Positions 1 through 9,049 of a stretch of 64,000 nucleotides of DNA are shown here, in pieces. Numbering within the stretch: position 1 is the first letter of the stretch; every line of letters starts with the position of its first letter. This stretch comes from Agapetus fuscipes (taxonomy: Eukaryota > Arthropoda > Insecta > Trichoptera > Glossosomatidae): contig OX637335.1 of the NCBI GenBank assembly GCA_951799405.1, positions 20,154,342 to 20,218,341 of the forward strand, given 5' to 3'. The notes under the pieces were generated by a model. That model was not told where the DNA came from. It worked only from the letters and a program-made list of their open reading frames with translations, and ran no database searches. The position numbers were made by a program, and so were the translations under genes.

Positions 1-20
1 TTGCAACTTAGATTATAGAT
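1..20 (+). repeat. 3' end of a T-repeat copy cut by the window edge
   Basis: The window opens with TTGCAACTTAGATTATAGAT, which matches the last bases of plus-strand T-repeats elsewhere (for example near 53215). The rest lies outside the window. Confidence 0.5.
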
Positions 21-498
21 ACGCGTAATAAAGTATTCGTCCCAATACATGTCAAAAATAAATATGGCATCCATACATGTCTTTTGATGAGGATTTTTTC
101 AACATCTGTTCATAGTTACACCTGTCATAAAAATGTTCTTACAAAACTGTAAATTTATACAACCCTTAGAATCAAATATACATTTTATTTCACACCTTTC
201 CATCACTATCCATTTTTTGCCTAGTCAAAATAAATAATTAAACCTAGGGCCCTTTCAACATTCCATCCCGTCATGGGGCGCAAGGGTGTGAAATTTATAA
301 ATATGCATTTGGAAAAGGGATCCCAAATAACAATTTATAACAAATATTTTTGTTATTAATAACGTTTCAAATTAAGCGTTTGTCAGAAAGAAGCGATTCA
401 TGCTTGGGTCTAAAATGAGCCGTTTTTAGTTCAAATGAATATAAAAATGTTAACAGCAACAAAAATACGACGGTTATTTAAGTAAGTTTATATGAAGT
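21..498. other. AT-rich stretch, nothing recognised
   Basis: No repeat family, RNA gene or believable coding region is visible. Confidence 0.4.
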
Positions 499-499
499 G

Positions 500-960
500 A
501 TAAAAATGCCTATCAACCTGACACGTAGGGTCTATGAGTCATGCGTGTTTCCAGTATCCACCTATCTATGCCTTGGAAAGGAAAGGACTCACTCAGTATA
601 GCGCCAGCAGACTGAGGACGTGCCAAAGAGCCATTGATAGGAGGATGCTGGGAATCAGCCTCAGAGACAGGGTTCCAAACCAAGAGATCCGTAGACGCAC
701 TAGTGTCACTGATGTCATACAGCGAGTGGCCTGCTTAAAGTGGCGCTGAGCTGGTCACGTCGCAAGGCAGGACCATGACAAGTGGCCGAAAAGGATCGTC
801 CAGCGGTGGCCGAGGATTTCCAAGCGGGGAGTAGGAAGAACCCAACTGAGGTGGCTGGACGACATCAAGAGAACTGCAGGCAGAGGATGTCTGAACACAG
901 CAGCCGATAGACAAACATGGGAAAGATTGGAGGAAGCCTATGACAGTGGATCAACTGTGT
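500..960 (+). pseudogene. Decayed C-terminal end of an RTE-like LINE reverse transcriptase (LINE-C)
   Basis: Translation shows the post-RT C-terminal region common in invertebrate RTE-type endonuclease/RT proteins: RRVYESCVFPVSTY, then LRTCQRAIDRRMLGISLRDR, NQEIRRRT, KWR-AGHVAR, RGVGRTQLRWLDDIKR and WERLEEAY. Two lesions are visible. A frameshift lies at about 560-575, where the reading frame changes between STY and ALERK. An in-frame TGA near 748 replaces the Trp usual at this place in the family. The catalytic RT core (YADD) is absent, so this is a 5'-truncated dead copy. Related fragments lie on the minus strand at 1895-1990, 2425-2640 and 60255-60720. Confidence 0.8.
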
Positions 961-961
961 T

Positions 962-1075
962 TGGCATAACGCCGACCCCCTTACCTGTAAAAATAAATAG
1001 ATCTCCACTCGACAAATACAACCAAATCGGAAAAAATGAGGCAAAAAGTTAACACTTAATGTGTAGCTCAGTAAC
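962..1075 (+). repeat. SINE-A body fragment
   Basis: CCCCCTTACCTGTAAAAATA followed by a diverged stretch ending in ATGTGTAGCTCAGT matches the 3' half of the tRNA-headed SINE at 19328-19650. The tRNA head is missing and the fragment abuts the LINE-C end directly. Confidence 0.6.
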
Positions 1076-1126
1076 GTTTTTTTAAGTCCATAATATAAAA
1101 ATAAGTCATTTTACGTAATAATTTTT

Positions 1127-1412
1127 GACCGGTCCGTAGTCTAGTGGTAACGCTTTGTAGTCGTAAATATAAGGTTGTGGGTTCAAAACGCAGTAAAGCA
1201 CAAAAAAATACTATTTATATTTTCAAATATGCTCTTCGCTGGGTTGACAAAATTCATATGCATTTACCCAAAGGTCCATCCAACCTTACAAGAACTGGAT
1301 CTTGCTTGATTATTGGTGCTCTCTATAGTGACGACAAGCTTGCAGAGGTCTCTTTCGGTGTGATTCACACAAAAATAGCGTTCATCAATTAAATTATCCT
1401 AATATTCTTATT
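1127..1412 (+). mobile_element. tRNA-derived SINE, family B
   Basis: The head carries a Pol III A-box-like segment (CCGTAGTCTAGTGGTAACGC) and a B-box-like GTGGGTTCAAAACG, giving a tRNA-like 5' part. The body has CTCTTCGCTGGGTTGA, TGGATCTTGCTTGATTATTG and a tail AAATTATCCTAATATT. The same parts recur at 18113, 46025-46250 (minus) and 59528. It is a retroposed SINE rather than a tRNA gene: the arms do not pair well and the body is shared between copies. Confidence 0.7.
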
Positions 1413-1414
1413 GT

Positions 1415-1890
1415 TTGAATTTTTAGCTAAGAATGCATCTCATTTAGAACATCAAGTTTCTAGATTGATCTGCAGTATTAATTGCTTATTTGTACAACAG
1501 CCTAGTTGCGCCTACCTACGTGTATACGCACACAATAATTACTGAATGTAGATTTATTGCGCAGGTCGACAGGCAGCTGCATACTTCAATGGGAGTAATG
1601 AATGCATGTGGGTGCAGTCGGTGGAAGAATGGGCCTCATTACCATGAAATATCATCCATTCTTACGCCGCTTTGGTGATGACTCTCATTCAGCTTGCATG
1701 TATTATTTCAGTGTAATTATACGACTAGAAATGTTCTACGAGTGATATATTATAAGACTCATTTTATAAACTTTTCTAAGCTGCAGTTTCCATCTAGAAA
1801 ATGTATTAAACAATAAAATATACTTGAAGAGAAATGCAATTCACAATGCATGTATTTTAGCCTGGCCAGAAAAAGGTAACTTATTATTAT
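1415..1890. other. No recognised feature
   Basis: AT-rich sequence. The short open frame at 1490-1678 resembles nothing I know and looks like chance. Confidence 0.35.
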
Positions 1891-1894
1891 TTAA

Positions 1895-1990
1895 TAATTT
1901 TTCTTGGACCTTTCTCAGTCCACTCCTGGACGTAGACTTCCTCCAGTCTTCTCCACCTTTGTCTATTGGCTGCTGTTGTTAGCCATCTTC
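1895..1990 (-). pseudogene. Short LINE-C 3' coding fragment
   Basis: The reverse complement reads as the end of the RTE-like protein (RQRWRRLEEVYVQEWTEKGP). Only about 30 codons remain. Confidence 0.7.
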
Positions 1991-2094
1991 GGCCCGAAGT
2001 TCCCAGTTAATCCAATGAATAATTATCCAATGACATGTGGTAACTCAGGGTCAAAGCTAAATTCGAGAGATAGGATTGGATTCTAACCGCAGTT

Positions 2095-2420
2095 TATTTT
2101 ATTTTAAACACGACAGTCAAATTCAACCGCCTCACCCTGTGGGCCATAATGCCCACAACTCTTATAAAATAATAAGTTATGTTGTCTTCTTTTGCCAAAT
2201 AAATTTTGAAATTGATAAATAAATAAAGAAATTGCTGCTATTTTTACGCAAACTTTTACTCTATACGATTTTTATGAAAAACATTTAACCGTCAATCGGC
2301 TGTTCACGCGCGAACATGAATTATCGCCTCCTATCTACTGATACGATGGCTAGAAAAGTTGAGACATTTTACCCTGGACGAAAAGTCTACTCGGAGAGAA
2401 CTGGTAAAGCACTTCCTTCT
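2095..2420. other. No recognised feature
   Basis: AT-rich sequence between two LINE-C remnants; nothing identifiable. Confidence 0.3.
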
Positions 2421-2424
2421 TTAT

Positions 2425-2640
2425 TTTGTCAGCCCTCTCCTGGACGTAGGCCGCCTTCAATCATCTCCATGTCATCTGCTGTGTTCAGCCATCCTCTGCC
2501 TGCAGTTCCCTTGATGTAGTGCAGGCAACTCGGTTAGGGTCTTCCCACTCCCCGCTTGGACATCCTGAGCCGCCACTGGACGATCCTTCTCGGCCACCTG
2601 TCATGGTCCTGCCTTGCGACGTGACCTACCAAGCTACGGA
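2425..2640 (-). pseudogene. LINE-C 3' coding fragment
   Basis: The reverse complement carries SKRGVGRP, IKGTAGRGWLNTADD and the upstream HVARQD-like segment seen at 500-960. The reading is disrupted and no RT core is present. Confidence 0.7.
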
Positions 2641-2644
2641 ACAC

Positions 2645-3015
2645 TTACAGGAGAAGAATTGCGTGCGAAGTTCTTTGAAATAAAATTATATTTAAACATA
2701 CTAAATTGTTTCCTTAAAAAAATAATCATTTGTACTCGAGATGATAATATAAAGTGACTTGGGAAAATAACCCTTCAAGTTCTATTTCGCATAGAATAAG
2801 ATTATATTGACTCGGACGAGGAATCTCGAATGCGCTCGAAAATTTCACATCATGCTAAAAAAACACGGTCCAATATTTGCATGTCGAAGTGTCTGCTGGA
2901 GTACCAGAGCAAAGAAAAATATTTAAAGAGAACTTCACTGGAGTGCGTACCCGGCGCACTTGTACCTGCCATAGCAGGGCATTCATGCATGGCATTTCAG
3001 CGTGATATTGTGCAT
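2645..3015. other. No recognised feature
   Basis: The open frame at 2830-3033 has no family resemblance. Confidence 0.3.
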
Positions 3016-3017
3016 CT

Positions 3018-3305
3018 TGCAATTGCAGTATGATATCATTGTATAGTATTTAGTGGATGGTATTGTGTATCTGGTCAGTGGTCATACTAAAATATTAGCT
3101 ATAAGTACAATAGCATCCTTACCAGATACACAATTCTATACTGAAATGAATAGATACTTAATACTATACAGATATAATCAGACGCATAATACTTTTATTG
3201 ACCGGATCACGATACCATACTAAAATGACCAGCCACACAATACCATACTGAAATATAAGATACACAATACTATACTGAATTGAACAGATACACAATACTT
3301 TAGAT
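3018..3305. repeat. Foldback F1: degenerate ~27-28 bp repeats in both orientations
   Basis: From about 3119 to 3303, roughly seven degenerate units follow the pattern AGATACACAATACTATACTG + AA(T)TGA(A)C at a 27-28 bp period. Upstream, 3026-3095 holds the same words in reverse complement (GTATAGTATTTAGTGGATGG, TATTGTGTATCTGGTCAGTG). The block can therefore fold back on itself. No coding content is evident. Confidence 0.6.
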
Positions 3306-3384
3306 ATCGTTTCATCTGAATTAAGTATAGTGAAATAAATAAGATTTCTAGCACACACCGAGCTGATTGAGAAAAGTGTGGAGG

Positions 3385-3509
3385 GATAAAAATGAGGAGA
3401 TTGTGTAAGAATGGGATATACAAAGTAAGTGTTAAACAAGAAAATGTAAGAAAAAGGTGATGGATATGAATAAATTGAAAGAAGTATGTAAGCATGCATG
3501 AAAAGAGTA
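3385..3509 (+). pseudogene. LINE-A-type coding end, left part, split by the pogo-like element
   Basis: The last codons before 3510 read HACMKRV and continue in frame at 6564 with MKLDEMKEVCKDRVKW. This matches RACMKKVMTLEEMKEVCKDR at the end of the intact LINE-A frame near 54720. The junction lies on the TA of the Val codon GTA, the TA target duplicated by the transposon. Upstream, KLKEVCKHA repeats part of the motif. A similar fragment lies at 37910-38060. Confidence 0.7.
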
Positions 3510-3760
3510 GGGGAGACCGAGGAGGGTTGTGACAATTTTTACGTTACTTTAAATATTTCAGCTAATAATGGTTCCATATCTACGAAACCTACGATTTTAA
3601 ATAGCTAGTTTATTACACTATATGATATCAATATAAAAAGTAGTAAAATAATCATGTAATATTAATAAAACGTGAAAATCTAAAACAACTCCCGTTGTCA
3701 CAACTCTCCTAGTATCGAGGTGAGTTGTGACATAGGTCGAGGTAAGTTGTGACAAGAGTT
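3510..3760. repeat. Left TIR and subterminal motif array of the pogo-like element
   Basis: The word GTTGTGACA recurs at the tip, in CCGTTGTCACAACTCTCCTA (inverse), GAGGTGAGTTGTGACATAGG and GAGGTAAGTTGTGACAAGAG. Such iterated motifs near transposon ends usually serve as transposase binding sites; that role is inferred here. Confidence 0.6.
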
Positions 3761-3904
3761 AATTACGGCATTTTTTAAAGGACAATTAAATTAAAACATT
3801 GCTTTTGATGAATAAAGTTTCTTTATTTTGAAAAAAATATGCATTAACATTATATTTTACCTCCATTCAGCGTTTGGTAAAAGTAATTGCTAAGTTTAAC
3901 GGTC

Positions 3905-4104
3905 ATCTTAAGCTCTCTTAAGAGGACCAAAAACTGTTTGATCCATTGGCTGCAACTTGTGAGTGCAGTGTGGGGGAAATGTCAGTAAAATAATTCCATT
4001 CTCCCTGCAGAACTCAATGTTTTTTAAAGCCATGTGCGATGAATGGTTATCCAAGAGCAATAATGTTCTGTGCTCTTTTGATGGTCTCACATGTTTCTTA
4101 AAGT
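3905..4104 (-). pseudogene. pogo-like transposase, C-terminal catalytic piece
   Basis: The segment encodes LLLLDNHSSHMALKNIEFCR and then LTFPPHCTHKLQPMDQTVFG. In pogo/CENP-B DDE_1 transposases these hold the second and third catalytic Asp (in DNHSSH and QPMD). A stop follows PLKRA, whereas relatives usually continue well beyond this point, so the C-terminus is missing. The upstream end is cut by the LINE-A insertion at 4105: FKKHVRPSKEH continues the central piece that ends in EHFKK near 5054. Confidence 0.85.
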
Positions 4105-5053
4105 CTAATCTAATCTAATCTAATCTAATCTAAGCTGCAAAGATATATATCATTTAAGATTTATACTAAATGCATTCCCACAAGCAGATATGTATAATTT
4201 CGCGCTAACACATGCCGCATGTGGACCTACAATATAAAAACCCAATCTCAAATGAACATAAGCCTTGCAACTCTTGCCGTCCTTCCCTGAAACAGGGGTG
4301 ACATTGGCAAAGTGAACCAATTTTTATATTATGGGTGGTCAGCCGCATAACAACCTATAAGTCAAGGAACATACATGACAAATTACATTTTTTAAAATCA
4401 AAGAATAAAAATAACAATATATACATGGACATAAAAAACTAAATCATAAAACCAAATTCACTTTAACAAACCCTAGCCGCCAACATCACAGATCAACCGC
4501 CATTTCTTTCTATCCTTGCATACTTCTTTCATTTCCTCCAGAGTCATAACCTTCTTCATACAAGCTCTTCTTTTATTATGACTCTGGATATTCCATTCAT
4601 TCGCAATTTCGGATATTTGGTCCATCCATACCTTTCTCGGTCTTCCTCTACCACGACATCCATCTATTCTACCAACATATACTTTCTTCGTCAGTCTTTC
4701 CTCATTCATTCTCTCCATATGCCCAAACCATCTTAACAAACTTCTTTTAATCTTCACTTTCACACTTTCTTTTGCACCACATTCTTTTCTTACAAAATCA
4801 TTCCTCACCCTGTCACTCCGTTTTTTCCCAATCATACTTCTTAGAAAGTCCATTTCAACAGTATGGACTTTACTAATTTCACTTTCATTCACCGTCCAGG
4901 CCTCGCTTCCATACATCAAGGTGGGTAAAAGTATGCCACTGCGTACCGCCAATCGAGCATTTTTAGAAATGTTTTGATTTTTGGCGATACAAGCTGTGGC
5001 ACCCAGTACACACCTGCCCTTCATTACTCTTCTTTCAAGTTCACCTGTCATTC
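4105..5053 (-). mobile_element. 5'-truncated LINE-A inserted in the pogo transposase
   Basis: The copy is flanked by a 10-bp TSD TTCTTAAAGT (4095-4104 and 5054-5063). On its own strand it runs from mid-ORF at 5053, through the stop at about 4473, the T-repeat 3' UTR (about 4385 down to 4140) and a tail of about five TTAGA units ending at 4105. The sharp TSD and clean tail indicate target-primed reverse transcription. Confidence 0.88.
4473..5053 (-). CDS. LINE-A reverse transcriptase, C-terminal ~190 codons
   Basis: The frame is open from the truncation point to the stop and lacks the RT catalytic core. It carries the post-RT region: LPTLMYGSEAWTVNESEISK, the LLRWFGHMERMNEERLTKKV segment, the basic GRGRPRKVWMDQ and the terminal EMKEVCKDRKKWRLICDVGG. 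Over this overlap the protein differs from the 53721-54806 copy at only a few residues (VRKECGAKES versus VREECGARES), so both derive from a recently active source. A Met-initiated reading that starts further upstream in the flanking transposon is an artefact of the junction. Confidence 0.85.
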
Positions 5054-5668
5054 TTCTTAAAGTGCTCCAGAAAAAAGGAGAAATCATCTTCTTGCATCCA
5101 TCCAGACCCATTAGCAGTCCCTACTGATCCAAGAGGGCCATCCCGTATAAAATGCTCTTGAAACCTTTTACGTGGAAATATAAACATTGGCGGTATATAA
5201 TTACCTATTGCGTTACCAACCAAATCCATCGTCACAAGAGTTCCCCGCTCTGCTGAGATCATGGCACTGACCTGTTTTTCACCACGTCTTGCGATTATCC
5301 TATCAGGTTTTTGGACAGTTGTTATTCCAGTCTCATCTACATTCCAAATATCTTTGGCATCAAGAACATACTTGCTCAAAACAGATTTATAACTATCAAA
5401 AAATATGCTCACGTTTGTCTTATTGAAGCTTGTCGCGCGAGCAATGCTCATAGGCTGGGGTAACCTTAACGACAGGTAACGATGGCGCTTCATAAAAAGT
5501 TGGAGCCATACCTCCCCTGCCATTTCACGTTCGTCCCAGGACACAGGGAACTTCTTATTATGACGTTTCGCTAACTTGTAGGCCAATTCTCTTACTTCCT
5601 TCGTTTTAAGCCCATAATTAGTGGCGGCACAAGTTAACAGGTCACATAATATGTTTTCTTCTTCAGCC
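5054..5668 (-). pseudogene. pogo-like transposase, central piece with first catalytic Asp
   Basis: The minus-strand translation runs from EEENILCDLLTCAATNYGLK through LAYKLAKRHNKKFPVSWDE, the Tc5/CENP-B-type helix-turn-helix WLQLFMKRHRYLSLRLPQP, and into the DDE domain at DIWNVDETGITTVQKPDRII. The Asp of NVDETG lies near 5335-5337. The piece ends at SFFLEHFKK, where LINE-A inserted. It stays open for about 200 codons, so decay is mild apart from the insertions. Confidence 0.85.
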
Positions 5669-5671
5669 GTA

Positions 5672-5890
5672 AAGACTGTGATGATGATGATGATGATGGA
5701 TGATTTCTTTCCTGTGGCGCCATTAAATGGTCCAGGACCATCTCAAGGGCGCCATGGCTTCTGGAGAAAAGTAGTGTCTTCAGTTCCTTTCTGAAGGTGG
5801 TGGTAGGCTGGTTCGCGCGAACACCGATGGGCAAATTGTTCCAGGCAACCGGCTACTGGTTGGGACTGGAGTAGCCAACAGAAGGTGGTG
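5672..5890 (-). mobile_element. 3' end of a CR1/Jockey-like LINE inserted in the transposase gene
   Basis: The reverse complement reads AWNNLPIGVRANQPTTTFRK then ELKTLLFSRSHGALEM, the typical C-terminus of CR1/L2/Jockey-class RT proteins. It ends in a (ATC)n run (5678-5700), which looks like a 3' microsatellite tail. It separates the DNA-binding N-terminus of the pogo transposase (5895-6075) from its middle. I could not define a convincing TSD. Confidence 0.65.
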
Positions 5891-5894
5891 TGTC

Positions 5895-6075
5895 AAACTT
5901 TTTGGACTCAAAATATTTTTTCTTTTTGATGTATCGCGAAAGCGACATATAATTTAAATTATATTAGGATGCAGCAATTCTTAGACTTTGTCCCCTTGAT
6001 GTTACTTCTTCATATGCCAGTTCATAAATCTCCTTACTAGCCATGCCTCTATCAGTCGTTCTCACATATATATAT
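5895..6075 (-). pseudogene. pogo-like transposase, N-terminal psq-type DNA-binding piece
   Basis: The minus-strand translation shows RTTDRGMASKEIYELAYEEV, SLRIAAS and NYMSLSRYIKKKKYFESKKF. This has the layout of the pipsqueak/CENP-B N-terminal helix-turn-helix found in pogo transposases. One stop-like disruption lies between AAS and NLNYMS. Confidence 0.75.
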
Positions 6076-6149
6076 TTGGCATTCTAAAACAAAAACACAG
6101 CATAAGTTAGGATATAAAGCGTAATATTTTATTATCATGCACAAAAAAA

Positions 6150-6563
6150 TATCTAGGAGAGTTGTGACAGGCTGTCACAACTCTCCTAGATGCAAAAATC
6201 ATGATTCATTCAAATAAATAACCTCAAACTTTTAAACACGTGGCAAATAATAATAAAACAGTACATTATTATGAAAGCTGAATTGTTAAGGTATAATAGA
6301 ACCAATTTCAAAAAATCAATAACTTAATATGTTAGGATTAATAGACTATTGAAATTTTGATTAAAAACTTACTTTTGATGATATTTTTCCCACTGATGAT
6401 GCACAGACACAACCACTCATCACGCATCGCTGGCGTTTACTGGACGTAGTGACACGTCAAACTATAATAATTACGCATTGTTGCCAACTCGCTAGCAGCC
6501 ATAGGTTTCGAGGAATCGACTGTGTCACAACTCACCTCTGTCACAACCCTCCTCGGTCTCCCC
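6150..6563. repeat. Right subterminal motif array and right TIR of the pogo-like element
   Basis: A near-palindrome at 6153-6191 pairs TCTAGGAGAGTTGTGACAG with CTGTCACAACTCTCCTAGA. Further inside-out copies are TGTGTCACAACTCACCTCTG (6521-6540) and the TIR itself. The motif matches the left array. Confidence 0.65.
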
Positions 6564-6800
6564 TAATGAAATTAGATGAGATGAAAGAAGTATGCAAGGA
6601 CAGAGTCAAGTGGAGGCACTTGTGTGGAGATACCGGCCACCCTTAGAGGAATGGTGGCAGGATACAAGACAAAACAAGACAAGGATAAGAAGAAATGGAG
6701 GCAGCTCTGCAGAGGCTCTGGCCACCCCTATCGGAATGGCGACTGAGTCACAGTTAGAGTTTACAGTTCTAAAGCTCTTAAATCCAAAAACTCTACAAAG
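6564..6800 (+). pseudogene. LINE-A-type coding end, right part
   Basis: It reads MKLDEMKEVCKDRVKWRHLC and GDTGHP then a stop, continuing the frame from 3385-3509. About 45 bp further on, a second imperfect copy of the end appears (KKKWRQLCRGSGHPYRNGD), a short internal duplication. Confidence 0.65.
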
Positions 6801-6912
6801 CAGAGCAGCTTAATAAATGACAAAATTCAATCGGTGCTCTTCTTAGACATTTTAGTCATCGGTTTAGCCCATGCTTTGACAAACTAATGATGCCTGGGCT
6901 GAAAGTCTCATC

Positions 6913-8235
6913 TTCTTCTTCTTCTTGTGCCACTTCTAACGAAGATCGGCGATCATCATAGCTATTTTGAGTTTTGATGCTGCGGCTCGAAATAGGGACT
7001 TGGTGCTTCTGCCGAACCACTGTCGCAGGTTCTTCAGCCACGATGTCCTTCGGCGTCCCTGAGATCTTCTCCCCTCAATCTTACCCTGAATGATAAGATG
7101 AAGGAGACGGTACTTCTCATTTCTCATAATGTGACCGAAGTACATTAGCTTTCTCTGCTTAATGGTAGGCAGGAGCTCCTTTGTAGTGCGCATTCGTTGA
7201 AGGACTTCTTCATTGGTGACTCGATCACGCCAAGAGATCCGAAGCATTTTTCGGTATAAACACATCTCGAATGCTTCAATACGTCTCTCCAGTGCCTGCG
7301 TGAGAGTCCATCCCTCCATACCATACAGAGCGATTGGGAAAACGTAGCACCTCACTATGCGCTTCCGGAGTTCAAGGCTTAAATTTCGGCACAACAGTAA
7401 TTTGCTCATTTTAGCGAAGACATTTCGGGCTTGCTCTAGTCTGCTTCTGACTTCTTGACACATGTCCCACTTTTCGTTGACCACACATCCCAGGTACCTG
7501 TAACTAGTGCATCTTTCAATGCTTTCGCCATCTAGTTCTACATGTACGGAGGCGTTTGTGTTTCTGCTGATAACCATGACCTTGGTCTTCTTAAAGTTAA
7601 TGTTAATGCCAGCTTCTTTGCTAGCGACATTTATTCTGGTCAACAATGTTTGCAGATCCGCCTGAGTGTCAGCGAGTAGGACTGTGTCATCGGCATACCG
7701 CAGGTTGTTTACCAGCTGCCCGTTGACAACAATGCCTTCTCTAGCCTCATGAAGTGCTTGCGCCATGATCCTTTCTGAATATAGGTTAAAAAGTGTTGGT
7801 GACAGTACGCATCCCTGTCTAACTCCTCTTCTGATGGGTATTTGTCTGGTCTCTGAACTCTCTACAAGCACTGAAGCAGTTTGCTGCCAATATATATTAG
7901 CAATAATGCGAGTGTTTTTATCGTCTATCCCAATGTCTTTCAGTATACTGATCAGCTTGTCGTGTCTCACTCTGTCAAAGGCCTTTTCGTAGTCAATAAA
8001 GCAAACATAAACATCTTTATTCATATCGAGACAACGTTGCACTAAAACCTGTAATCCAAACAGAGCATCTCGTGTGCCAAAGCCGTTCCTAAAACCAAAC
8101 TGTTCGGCTGATAACTGTTGGTCACACTGTTGGTATATTCTCTTTAGTATAATTTTCAGGAAAGATTTCATCACATGACTCATTAAGCTTATTGTTCGAT
8201 GTTCTTCACATTTTTTAGCATTAATATTCTTTGGT
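6913..8235 (-). mobile_element. LINE-B, 5'-truncated non-LTR retrotransposon
   Basis: The insertion is flanked by the exact 11-bp duplication AAAGTCTCATC. Its 3' end is a short (GAA)n tail at 6913-6926. Coding sequence upstream of the first Met (CEEHRTISLMSHVMK) shows truncation inside the RT gene rather than a natural start. Confidence 0.9.
6936..8183 (-). CDS. LINE-B reverse transcriptase, 415 codons, N-terminally truncated
   Basis: An uninterrupted RT frame. Visible blocks: FGFRNGFGTRDALF (residues 29-42); catalytic FIDYEKAFD (62-70, first Asp); RRGVRQGCVLSPTLFN (118-133); YADDTVLL (163-170, the Asp pair); KKTKVMVI and YRYLGCVV in the thumb region. A C-terminal domain follows: LYGMEGWTLTQALERRIEAF, QRKLMYFGHIMRNEKYRLLH and GRRRTSWLKNLRQWF. 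The endonuclease and N-terminal RT parts are lost, so the copy cannot be autonomous although its catalytic residues are intact. Met-8183 is internal. I place it in the RTE/BovB-like group by general resemblance. Relatives of its 3' end lie at 42345-42545 and 56690-57040. Confidence 0.88.
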   Translation of the reverse strand: MSHVMKSFLKIILKRIYQQCDQQLSAEQFGFRNGFGTRDALFGLQVLVQRCLDMNKDVYVCFIDYEKAFDRVRHDKLISILKDIGIDDKNTRIIANIYWQQTASVLVESSETRQIPIRRGVRQGCVLSPTLFNLYSERIMAQALHEAREGIVVNGQLVNNLRYADDTVLLADTQADLQTLLTRINVASKEAGININFKKTKVMVISRNTNASVHVELDGESIERCTSYRYLGCVVNEKWDMCQEVRSRLEQARNVFAKMSKLLLCRNLSLELRKRIVRCYVFPIALYGMEGWTLTQALERRIEAFEMCLYRKMLRISWRDRVTNEEVLQRMRTTKELLPTIKQRKLMYFGHIMRNEKYRLLHLIIQGKIEGRRSQGRRRTSWLKNLRQWFGRSTKSLFRAAASKLKIAMMIADLR

Positions 8236-8399
8236 AAAGTCTCATCACCACGGTCATTCTTACCTACCGCGTTTTGGTATTATTTGTATGAAAACTAATC
8301 AGCTGCCATCTTGAATTGTCAGGTCTTCATATAAAAATGCATCATTAGTTTGTCAAAGCGTGGGCTCAACGGACGACTAAAATGTCTAAGAATAGCACC

Positions 8400-8740
8400 G
8401 AATGACTCCATCTGATGTTGACACTCCCTCTAACGTTTCTCACAACAAAAGTACACGCAAGAATGTCATGTCTGAATGGTTGTATTTAGCGGGTATTACG
8501 TAGCAATGAATGGTTGGAATAGATATGATGGTAGCTGCGAGCATTCCTCGTATACCCGGCCTGACATTTGTGCAGAAATTTATGCGATCTGACCGGCACG
8601 TCGCGGACTTGCGCAACCCAGAGCTGGAATCATTCATGGGATATGTAAAACTAGCAGGCGGGGACTGATGCTATCACAAGGTATTTGAGTAAATATTCTA
8701 TGAAATTTGTTATGTACCCAAGCACAGAAGAGATTCTTGT
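8400..8740. other. No recognised feature
   Basis: Moderate-GC sequence. A 65-codon minus-strand frame (8440-8637) is open but resembles nothing known. Confidence 0.3.
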
Positions 8741-8744
8741 TGGT

Positions 8745-9045
8745 ATACGGATATTATTATTTATTGATTTAAAAAATGTAATTTGTCATGTATGTTCCTT
8801 GACTTATAGGTTGGTATGCGGCTGACCACCCATGCTGTTCAAATGGTTCACTTTTCCAATGTCACCCCTGTCACAGGGAAGGTTGGCAAGAGTTGCAGGG
8901 TGTATGTCCATTTGAGATTTGGTTTTTATGTTGTAGGTTCACATGCGGATGTGCAAGCGCGAATTTGTACGTGTATGCTTGTGAAAATGCATGTAATGTG
9001 AATTTCCATTGTAACATATCTTTGTAATTTAGATTAGATTAGATA
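8745..9045 (+). repeat. T-repeat with extra upstream LINE-A 3' UTR
   Basis: The segment TTTGTCATGTATGTTCCTTG shared with 54890-54908 precedes the T-repeat start. This copy is therefore a truncated LINE-A 3' end rather than a minimal unit. The tail is TTTAGATTAGATTAGATAAG. Confidence 0.85.
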
Positions 9046-9049
9046 AGAT

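Larger units (their letters stand above)
3510..6563 (-). mobile_element. pogo/Tigger-like DNA transposon with perfect 25-bp TIRs
   Basis: The ends 3510-3534 and 6539-6563 are perfect inverted repeats beginning GGGGAGACCGAGG, flanked by TA on both sides (3508-3509, 6564-6565), the TSD of Tc1/mariner-pogo elements. A minus-strand transposase of the CENP-B/Jerky/pogo type is present in three pieces. Without the two LINE insertions the element would be about 1.9 kb. It is dead because the transposase is interrupted and lacks its C-terminal tail. Confidence 0.85.
6840..8397. mobile_element. MITE 'S' copy split by LINE-B
   Basis: 6840-6912 and 8236-8397 are the two parts of one ~230-bp element. 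Its inverted ends (TTCTTAGACATTTTAGTC and GACTAAAATGTCTAAGAA) match the complete copies at 16849-17072 and 47808-48047. The parts join at the 11-bp TSD of LINE-B (6902-6912, 8236-8246). Confidence 0.8.

Noticed and set aside
3164..3535. 123-codon minus-strand frame
   Set aside because: It overlaps the F1 repeat block and the pogo TIR. The residues simply translate degenerate repeats.
5041..5111. Extended N-terminus on the LINE-A frame at 4473-5111
   Set aside because: Codons beyond 5053 belong to the flanking pogo element; the TSD at 5054-5063 sets the true boundary.
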